The notes under the pieces were generated by a model. The model did no database searches and had not been told where the DNA came from. It saw only the letters and a program-made list of their open reading frames with translations. The translations under genes were made by a program, and so were the position numbers. DNA of 64,000 nucleotides from Talpa occidentalis. Taxonomy: Eukaryota > Chordata > Mammalia > Eulipotyphla > Talpidae. Position 1 is the first letter of the stretch. Each line of letters opens with the position of its first letter. Shown one piece after another: positions 57,691-64,000 of the stretch. The stretch spans positions 99,649,591 through 99,713,590 of the forward strand of contig NW_023604295.1 in the NCBI RefSeq assembly GCF_014898055.3. Direction: 5' to 3'.

Positions 57691-58586
57691 CATATCTATG
57701 TCCAGGGAATGATGTGTCACCACATTTCACCCAAGGAATCCCAAATCAGATCAGAAACAGTTTCAGAAGAAGATTAGCAGATACAATTTAATTACAAAGA
57801 TGTGCAAAAAACCACCTAGAAAACATTTTAGGAAAAAAAATAATGCTTTTTGTGCAAATGTCTTGCTTTTGAAAGATGATTCTTGTGTGCTAATGGTAGT
57901 TAGCAAAACACTTCTTTCCATTTTGTTAAATTCATGAAAGATAAAAGTATGGCCAGTGTTTTAATGCGGCTTCCTTGATTTTCCTAATTAAAACAGAATA
58001 GACATGGTCGGTACTTAAGAAGTCCCTGCTTGCTTCAAACACCTTACATAAATATTTGGAATCTTCTCATTTTTCAAAGAATGATTCTTAGGCTCTGCTT
58101 TAGAAAATCAGATATGTATGGCTTTTATCTTCTCTTCCTGAACAAAGAATCTTCTTTCCTATAATAATGTCACCCTCTGCTGAAAGTTTAGAATGTTGCT
58201 TCTCCTATTTTTTAAAAACAAAGTGCTTGGCACAGAGAAAACACATCTACCAGCATTCAGGCCCAGGGAAGAGTCTTCTCTGTCTTTTCTTAACTTCTCT
58301 CCACTGGGTTAATAATTGCACTGTGTACATATTCTGTGTTTCATTAATATAGTCAGTTCCTTCGGTGTTGCCCAGTCTGTCAATGTGCATTTACAAGCCT
58401 ACAAGCTTCATGTAGAGTCAGCCCTTTCTGCCCAGGCTCGGAGGCCGAGCCTGATTTTCTTCCTCTCTGTCCTCAATGCAAAGAGTCGTGCTTGGCACAC
58501 AGGAGACCACCTTCAATGTTTGTGAAGCAGTAAGTCAGGTTTGTAAGTATAGCAGGATTTTTCTAAATGAAATAATTTCCATCTAT
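57691..58586. other. Unassigned sequence
   Basis: Nothing recognised apart from short A-rich runs. Confidence 0.4.
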
Positions 58587-58928
58587 ATTAGTCTACATTA
58601 GTTGCCATGGCAAAATACCTTAAATTGGATGGTCTAAATAACAGAAATTTATTTTCTGGAAGTCTGAGACCAGGGTGCTGTCATTGTCAAGTTCTGTTAG
58701 AACCCTCTTCCTGGCATATAAACCCCACTGAGTGTTCCTGAGGCCTTTTCCTGGTCTCTTCCTATTAATATAAAGCCACTAATACTATCAGAATAGGAAT
58801 TCACCCTTCTAACATCATTTAACCTTAATTATCTCCTAAAAGTCCTATCTCCAAAAATATAGTCACATTTAGGAACTTCCACTTGTGAATTTTGGGAGGG
58901 AACACACTTTAATCCAAAGCACCATCTC
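58587..58928 (-). repeat. MLT1 (MaLR) LTR, antisense
   Basis: Antisense MLT1 order: TATTAGTCTACATTAGTTGC, ATAACAGAAATTTATTTTCT, GGAAGTCTGAGACCAGGGTG, CCTCTTCCTGGCATATAAAC, ATTATCTCCTAAAAGTCC, GTGAATTTTGGGAGGGAAC. Confidence 0.8.
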
Positions 58929-58995
58929 CTCTGTTTTCAGGCTTCAGCCATTGTCTGCCACAATCACTTATTACCTAACCATAATCTTTCTAACA

Positions 58996-59242
58996 CATGA
59001 GTCAGCAAACAATGGACCAAAAGCCAAATGGCCCACCATCTGTTTAGGATGATCCGCAGTCTAAGGATGGATTTACATTTTTTAATGTTTATCCAAACAT
59101 CTCAGTGTGATGTTCATTGATATATTGTCTGTAACTGCTTTTACACTACCATGGTAGAGTTGATTAGTAGGTACAAATCTTATAATCCACCATCTAAAAT
59201 ATTTACTACCAAGATCTTTACCAAAAAATTTCTGGGTCCCAG
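58996..59242. repeat. hAT-Charlie-like nonautonomous DNA transposon
   Basis: Terminal AGTCAGCAAACAATGGACC and CAAATGGCCCACCATCTGTT match the consensus GGCAAACTACGGCCCGCGGG-type end. The inner ATATTGTCTGTAACTGC, TTTTACACTACCATGGTAG and CTAAAATATTTACTACC match the far half. It is about 250 bp and encodes no transposase. Confidence 0.6.
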
Positions 59243-59405
59243 TTTTAGACCGGTAAGTGGTTCCTGTTAGAAATCTAAATTATCTTATCTCATTTACTGA
59301 ATCAGAAACTGTGGGTGTGGGATCCAGCAATATGAGTTTTAATGACTTTCTAAGTGAGTCTGATGCTAGCTGGAGACTAATGAACCACATTCTGAGACAA
59401 AGGCA
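59243..59405. repeat. Possible MER5-type element
   Basis: TTTACTGAATCAGAAACTG, GTGGGATCCAGCAATATGAG, TCTGATGCTAGCTGGAGACT and CCACATTCTGAGA follow the MER5A order (CTGATTCAGTAGGTCTGGG... GATGCTGCTGGTCC... CACACTTTGAGA). Confidence 0.5.
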
Positions 59406-59935
59406 GAACTTGGTCTTTATTAAGCATCTACTATGTGCCTGATCCCAAACTCACAGGCTGTGATCCTGTTCAGCTAGCAAGAGGCCAGAAGAAGACAATG
59501 CTAGGGAAATCCCGACTGAGTAGCAGTTTTTTCTATCGGAGAGTAACTGCCTGTCATAAGAGAGGAAGCATAAAGCGATCCCGTGCGTGATAGGCAAGCA
59601 TCCCAGAGGGGGTTTCAGGCAAAATGAGTTCTTAAATATTTGATTCTGTCTCCTGTCACTGGCCGCCTTTCTATTTGGTTTGGGGCTGAAATAAGACAGC
59701 TTGTAAGTAACTGGAGAGGGTGTTTACTCAGTGAATTAGTTCAGCTTTCATTGTGCAAGGGATTAGCGCCAAGCAGTGGAGGAGGCTCCGTTTCAGGTTA
59801 GAGGGGCTGGCGGTTCGCTAGCTTCAGGCCAGGACTAATTATCATAGGACTGAGAACCATTAAAGGGCTTAACTACCAGTGCCCCCTTCCAGGACTGGAT
59901 TAGCTGTTCGCCTGCAGCTCTTGGCCGATAACCAT
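59406..59935. other. Unique sequence flanking the CpG island
   Basis: Unmasked by eye, with scattered CpGs from 59577 (CCCGTGCGTG). Contains CTAATTATCATAGG and CATTAAAGGGCTTAACTACC (59840-59880), which look like regulatory words. Confidence 0.4.
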
Positions 59936-60335
59936 TCCCAGGTCCGTCTGCTCTCCGCCGAGATGCGAGCCGGGAAACGCGGCCGACTCAAGGCTCAGAA
60001 CTACCGGGCACGTGGGCGCCGGGCCTGGAAAGCTTTGTGGCTTTGAGGGGCCAAGAATACACCCTCCCTCGGGAAGACCGGAGACCGCCCGAGGTCTCCC
60101 TCAAAGCGGCGTTTCTGGGAAGACGGACGGGAGAGCCCGGGCTTGAGAAGGCTGGAAATGTGACTCCCACTCTGCTCAGGAAAGCCCAGGCGCGGTGCGG
60201 GTCTCAGGAGTCCTGGGAGACCCGGGGGACCCCGTCGGTGGGCAGGGCGCGGGGCTGGACTAGCGGGAGCCTGGACAGACTGCGCGGGAGGTTCCTGTGC
60301 GCTGCGGAAGCGCCTCTCCAGCATCGCTGACTTTT
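59936..60335. promoter_or_regulatory. CpG island, candidate promoter
   Basis: I count about 36 CpG dinucleotides in 59941-60340 in a GC-rich stretch; most of the window has fewer than one per 200 bp. An E-box CACGTG is at 60009-60014. No TATA box is obvious. Open frames on both strands (97 and 120 codons) simply follow from the scarcity of stop codons in GC-rich DNA, and their proline/arginine-rich products match nothing I know. The simplest reading is the promoter or first exon of a gene or non-coding RNA whose body lies mostly outside the window. Direction cannot be decided. Confidence 0.6.
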
Positions 60336-60699
60336 CCTTTAGAGCCAGGGGTGGAGTCAGCACCGTTGTGGGAGGAACAGTTGTGTACGTGTACGTGTGT
60401 GTTTTCCCTCTGTGGAATGGAGCAATGACCTTACCTCCCTAAAACCCTGGCTCCCCAGCTGGAAAGTCAAAAATAAAGTAGTGCCTTGTTGAAGGGCTGT
60501 AGTGTGGGGTAGGTAAGGAAGAGCTGGCTCTTTTCTGGGCTCAATTAGCAAGAGCTCTAATGCTGGTGAGCACTGCGCAAGGAGAAACCTGCTCTCCCCA
60601 AAACCTGCAGGAAGAATAGGGTCTTCAGGATGTTCTTATCCCTTTCGTAAATTTTCCAGTACGAGGAGCCCTATTAAAGTCAGTAACACTAGTAACACC
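60336..60699. other. Unassigned sequence next to the CpG island
   Basis: Contains a GTGTACGTGTACGTGTGTG run near 60383-60401. Could be a first intron or upstream flank of the island. Nothing is certain. Confidence 0.35.
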
Positions 60700-60895
60700 C
60701 ATAAAAGCAAACAAGATATATATGGACCACACAAAAATAATGAATATGTGAGGTGAGGGTGGGGGTAACTTGCTAGATGGGGAGAAACCTCTTGCAAAAC
60801 AGAGGTATATAAATAGTCACAGTGCATATTTTAAATATCTTACGATTTTATTTTTCAATTATGTACCAATAAAGCGCAAAACAAAAAAAAAGAAG
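60700..60895 (+). repeat. Older L1 3' UTR end (sense)
   Basis: GTGGGGGTAACTTGCTAG, TTTTAAATATCTTACG, ATTTTATTTTTCAATTATGT, ACCAATAAAGC, then an A run (60880-60890). This is the L1MA-type 3' terminus. Confidence 0.6.
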
Positions 60896-60942
60896 CCTGT
60901 AAAAGGTATGCCCAAACATTTCATTTTAAAGTAGTAATATAA

Positions 60943-61057
60943 TAGAACTGGTGCATGACATATATATATATGATATATATCTCATATATATGATACATAT
61001 AAATATAAATATTTTGTAAAATACTGCACCATAAATATATGTCATGCACCAGTTCTA
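60943..61057. repeat. Perfect 23-bp inverted repeat, AT-rich loop
   Basis: 60943-60965 and 61035-61057 are exact reverse complements; their shared core is AACTGGTGCATGACATAT. The 69-base spacer is nearly all A/T with TA repeats and could pair further. It could form a cruciform in DNA or a long hairpin in RNA. Confidence 0.85.
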
Positions 61058-61139
61058 ATATTTATTTATTTATTTATTTATTTCTTGTGGTTGTGAAGAC
61101 CCATCACAATCTGGCATGGACCCCCAGGGTCCAAACCCA
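61058..61139. repeat. (ATTT)n simple repeat and unique spacer
   Basis: About six ATTT units at 61060-61084, then unique bases up to the L1 target site. Confidence 0.6.
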
Positions 61140-61845
61140 CATAGGTTTTTTTTTAATATTATAATTCTTACATCATTTTTCATTTTTGCACAATGTATGT
61201 ATTTTCATTTTGGTTATATTCTCCACACAATCTCACCCCCCCTTATTTTGACCCTAATCCTTCCTCTCCCCGCCGCTCCTCCCCCAGCGTGTCTCTGGTT
61301 TATAGTTGCTTATTGATTTTGATTTTTACTTTATATTAATTAGTCTTTTCCTGGTCCCTTATTTAGGTTTTCTAAATTCCTGCTGAAAAACTAGCAACAA
61401 CAAATGTTGGCGAGATTGTGGAGAAAAAGGAACTCTCCTGCACTGCTGGTGGGAGTGCAAACTGGTCCAACCACTATGGAGAGCTGTGTGGAGATTCCTC
61501 AACCTATTAAAGATGGAGCTTTCTTATGATCCAGCAATTCCACTAATAGGTATTACACAAAGGACACAGAAACATTAATTTCAAAGGGCACCTGCACGCC
61601 TATGTTTATAGCAGCACTATTTACAATAGCTAAGCTATGGAAACAACCCAAATGCCCAAAAATAGATGACTGGATGAAGAAGATGTGGTACATATACACA
61701 AAGGAATATTACTCAGCAATCAAAAAAGATAAACACATGCAGTTTGCAGCAACATGGCTGGAGCTGGAAGGGATCATGCTCAGTGAAATCAGAAAGAAAA
61801 AGAAAAATACCAGATGGTCTCACTCATAGCAAAGCCCATAGGTTT
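61140..61845 (-). mobile_element. Twin-primed, 5'-truncated L1 with 9-bp TSD
   Basis: The repeats cataggttt at 61140-61148 and 61837-61845 flank the whole element. 61149 to about 61385 is the antisense 3' UTR, starting from its poly(A) complement (CATTTTTCATTTTTGCACAA, TATTTTGACCCTAATCC, TTTCTAAATTCCTGCTG). 61386-61836 is the ORF2 C-terminal region in the opposite, sense orientation. The junction falls next to the ORF2 stop region: the sense part ends at CTCACTCATAGC and the 3' part begins at CAGGAATTTAGAAAACC in its own sense. The two pieces are therefore adjacent parts of one L1 with almost no loss. This is the classic L1 twin-priming product. Confidence 0.9.
61389..61829 (+). pseudogene. 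L1 ORF2 C-terminal fragment
   Basis: Reading through 61602-61829 gives an uninterrupted 75-residue C-terminus including MFIAALFTIAKLWKQPKCPK, IDDWMKKMWYIYTKEYYSAI and WLELEGIMLSEI, ending at the TAG that is the natural ORF2 stop. The part before 61602 covers the preceding ORF2 segment (AACAAATGTTGGCGAG onward) and contains a frameshift. The endonuclease and reverse transcriptase are absent, so the fragment cannot mobilise. The near-intact terminus supports a fairly recent insertion. Confidence 0.88.
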
Positions 61846-62467
61846 ATAAGAGTGCCTAGTCCAAATTCTCCACCTATTGCCTTGGCAGGGAGGTCATACA
61901 GCTGTCTGACATCTATACAGCTCAATCCATTTCAGGTTTGTTCTGGTAAGAGAGAATATTGTTTTCAAAAAGAATACATATATGATCAGTAACCAAAATA
62001 ACAGTGATTATTTTTGGTTGATGGGGATTATGAGTGACTTTCCTCCCATATTTTCCAAATTACTACAAAAAGTCCTATGTTTACTATTAGAAAAAATTTA
62101 TAAGCATAATTACTGATAAATGTTTGCAATTATATAATTTTATTATAATAGGTCTAAAATTATGTGTGAAAATACATAATAATTATAAATGATATATTTT
62201 ATAAAATATTGCACCAAAAACTTCATCTTTAAAACTTCCACCAATTTAGTTCCAGTTTTAACCCTTGGTTTACACAAATCACTCTAATATTGCCAGTGAC
62301 AACCCTTCAAGTATATGAAGTCAGCAGCCAGGTAGGAGCCCCATAGAGAATGTGTTAGTGAAAAAAAAATTTAATCAGAACTGAACTGCATTCTTTAGGT
62401 GCACCTCACTGCTTCATTTCTCAGTGGGGCATCTAGAATGCTTTTAAGGCTACTTTAAAGTTGTTAT

Positions 62468-62499
<32 letters not shown>

Positions 62500-63422
62500 C
62501 AAAGTCACTTGGCCATAATCATTCCCAACTATATCAGTTGAAGGGTATTTTAAATATCATTTCAGTAGTTTTGGGGAACCAAATAAATACCAAAAATCTT
62601 TTCAGTTGTCTAATTATTTTAAAAATGTTTTAAATGTTTGAACTTTATTTGGTTATAGAAAAAATTTCACAATATGTGGAAAATATGGAAATAAGCTACA
62701 GCAGCACAGAATCAGCTTGATGCCAGCTTAGAGAAGACTTCTCAGACTCAACATTTGGCATGGTGTTGCTCACATATTGGGAATCCATTATGGCTATTTG
62801 CAGTGTTTAAGCTTTACTATAAAACTTCCTAAGAAGCTTGGATTGGATTCTGATAAATGAGTCCAGAACTGAGAGTAATTCAACTCAATTCTTTAATATT
62901 ATTGATAATTGGCTACTACATGACACTTTGTGCCAAGGGCTGACAAGGTAAGGAATTTCAGAAATCACAATGAGCAAAAGAAATATCATCATGGAAGAGT
63001 TGGAGCATTTGTAAATCAACAATCTCTATGTCTTCAACAAACTCTGATCCCCTCTCCCTGTTGAGTTTGTGGAGGGTTATGTTGATTGAGTTCAATGAAA
63101 CTTAAAAAAACAAAACAGCTACTGGTATATATGGAAAGGTACCTAGCTCTGGGACTTCTGTGTGTGCATTGTTAAGAAAAGATGAAAACTGAAAGAATGG
63201 AATGTTTTAAGACTGTTATTTCAAAAAGCTAACCCAAATAATTAGTTCATGATAGCAATTGGAATAGGAGTTAGTATTCATTTCTGAACATATCTGATCA
63301 CTTCAACAAATATTTGTTGAATAAATTCCATATACAAACAATGGTCCTGGGTGTCATGAAGGACCAAAAGGAGACTAAGAGGGAATCTCTATACATAAGA
63401 ACTCATGATTTAGGTGGGAGGG
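61846..63422. other. Unassigned sequence with (ATTT)n
   Basis: An (ATTT)n run lies at 62467-62500. The stretch 63300-63350 (CAACAAATATTTGTTGAATA) resembles the CAACAAATATTTATTGAG word found in several old repeats. No gene was seen. Confidence 0.4.
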
Positions 63423-63683
63423 AGTATATAAGTACTTTTTGAAAGATTTTGTTTTATTTATGCATATAAGAACTGGAGTATAGGCTAGGGGTGCAGGCAG
63501 TGAGAGGATTCACCAGAGACAGAGTGGGGAGCCGAACAGGCAAGATATACTGAAATACACTGCTGAGGGGAGCTGTAGACAAGACAGAAGAGGTCTGCTG
63601 TGCCATGTGGGTGCCCATAGCTTGATAGTGCTGAGACTTAACCCCTTGTGCCACCAGGGAGGCCCAAGTATATAAATAATTTT
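63423..63683 (-). repeat. tRNA-derived SINE, subfamily B, internally deleted, with TSD
   Basis: Antisense element at about 63442-63665. The 5' end on the minus strand is GGGCCTCCCTGGTGGCACAA, but the B-box region and about 40 bases after it are missing or scrambled. The tail is TTCTTATATGCATAAATAAA. Imperfect duplications agtatataagtactttt and agtatataaataatttt lie at 63423-63439 and 63667-63683. Confidence 0.82.
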
Positions 63684-64000
63684 AATAGGAAGTAGACTGA
63701 TTACTACTGAACTACAACCATTTTGGGAGTTTGAAGGGATGAAAAATTAGGGAATCTGAAGTTTGTTGGAGGTGGAAAAAATTTGAACTGAGTCTTACAG
63801 ATTTTTTACTGCAAACTTATAAACGAGCTAACATTTGTTTCTGCAGCATTGTCACTTGTAACCCAATTCTCCCTTTTATGAAGGTACACATAGAATAAAA
63901 TGAATGACATCAGAATTTCTTAGTAATCACCTGACACAGTTTTATTTGACCCAGAAAAATTGGCAAGGGATAATTTCTGAAGCTATATTGAAGACAGAGT
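63684..64000. other. Unassigned sequence
   Basis: No feature could be supported to the end of the window. Confidence 0.4.

Noticed and set aside
60001..60363. Minus-strand 120-codon frame in the CpG island, and the plus-strand 97-codon frame at 60037-60330
   Set aside because: GC-rich DNA has few stop codons, so both strands stay open. The products are low-complexity P/R/S-rich and mutually overlapping. I keep only the CpG island call.
1..64000. Possible bacterial, plasmid or viral system
   Set aside because: No operons, ribosome-binding sites, CRISPR repeats or viral genes. Repeat content (MIR, L2, MLT1, L1, tRNA-SINE) is diagnostic of a mammalian nuclear genome.

Overview
The window is 64 kb of AT-rich mammalian nuclear DNA with no protein-coding gene that I can support. 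The age and mix of its repeats identify the lineage: ancient MIR, L2 and MLT1 remnants, many generations of L1, and a young tRNA-derived SINE of about 260-300 bp that starts GGGCCTCCC(C/T)GGTGG and ends in ATAAATAAATAAATCTTT plus poly(A). This suggests a laurasiatherian mammal. From memory the SINE and the L1 3' UTR look most like those of a rhinolophoid-type bat, but I could not check this and hold it with low confidence. There is no bacterial, plasmid or CRISPR content. The longest open frames (up to about 150 codons) sit in unique or repeat DNA and show no recognisable domain. The only recognisable protein remnants are C-terminal pieces of L1 ORF2.

Layout. 1-11 kb: mostly unique AT-rich DNA, with a MIR split by a tiny U2 snRNA fragment (957-1022), two SINEs and a 124-bp direct duplication (4.54 and 5.55 kb). 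11-15.7 kb: nested antisense L1s, carrying a CpG-bearing patch at 11.2-11.5 kb, a SINE inside an L1 tail, and an inverted L1 junction at 15.5 kb. 15.7-27 kb: an LTR-like segment, an internally inverted SINE directly abutting a well-bounded L1 (18.4-19.8 kb), older L1s, and an MLT1 inside an L1. 27-41 kb: unique DNA with SINEs, a 30-bp SINE-tail micro-insertion (31.5 kb) and a repeat-bearing L1 5'-end-like region (34.6-35.9 kb). 41-50 kb: a 133-bp inverted repeat with a SINE in one arm, L1, L2 and MIR pieces, and an antisense processed retrocopy of an mRNA 3' end with 16-bp target-site duplications (46.4-46.8 kb). 50.7-51.5 kb: an unmasked block rich in transcription-factor-like motifs, the best candidate for a conserved regulatory element. 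52.9-54.3 kb: a 75-bp local copy of part of a MIR. 54.6-55.1 kb: an LTR-like segment. 58.6-59.4 kb: MLT1 and hAT-type relics. 59.94-60.33 kb: the only clear CpG island and the best promoter candidate. 60.7-61.85 kb: an L1 3' UTR, a perfect 23-bp inverted repeat and a textbook twin-primed L1.

The region therefore reads as intergenic or intronic DNA whose main machinery is L1 retrotransposition. L1 would have supplied the reverse transcriptase for the SINEs, the U2 fragment and the mRNA retrocopy, and many junctions are sharp enough to read the mechanism. The two places likely to do something for the host are the CpG island near 60.1 kb and the candidate regulatory block near 51 kb.
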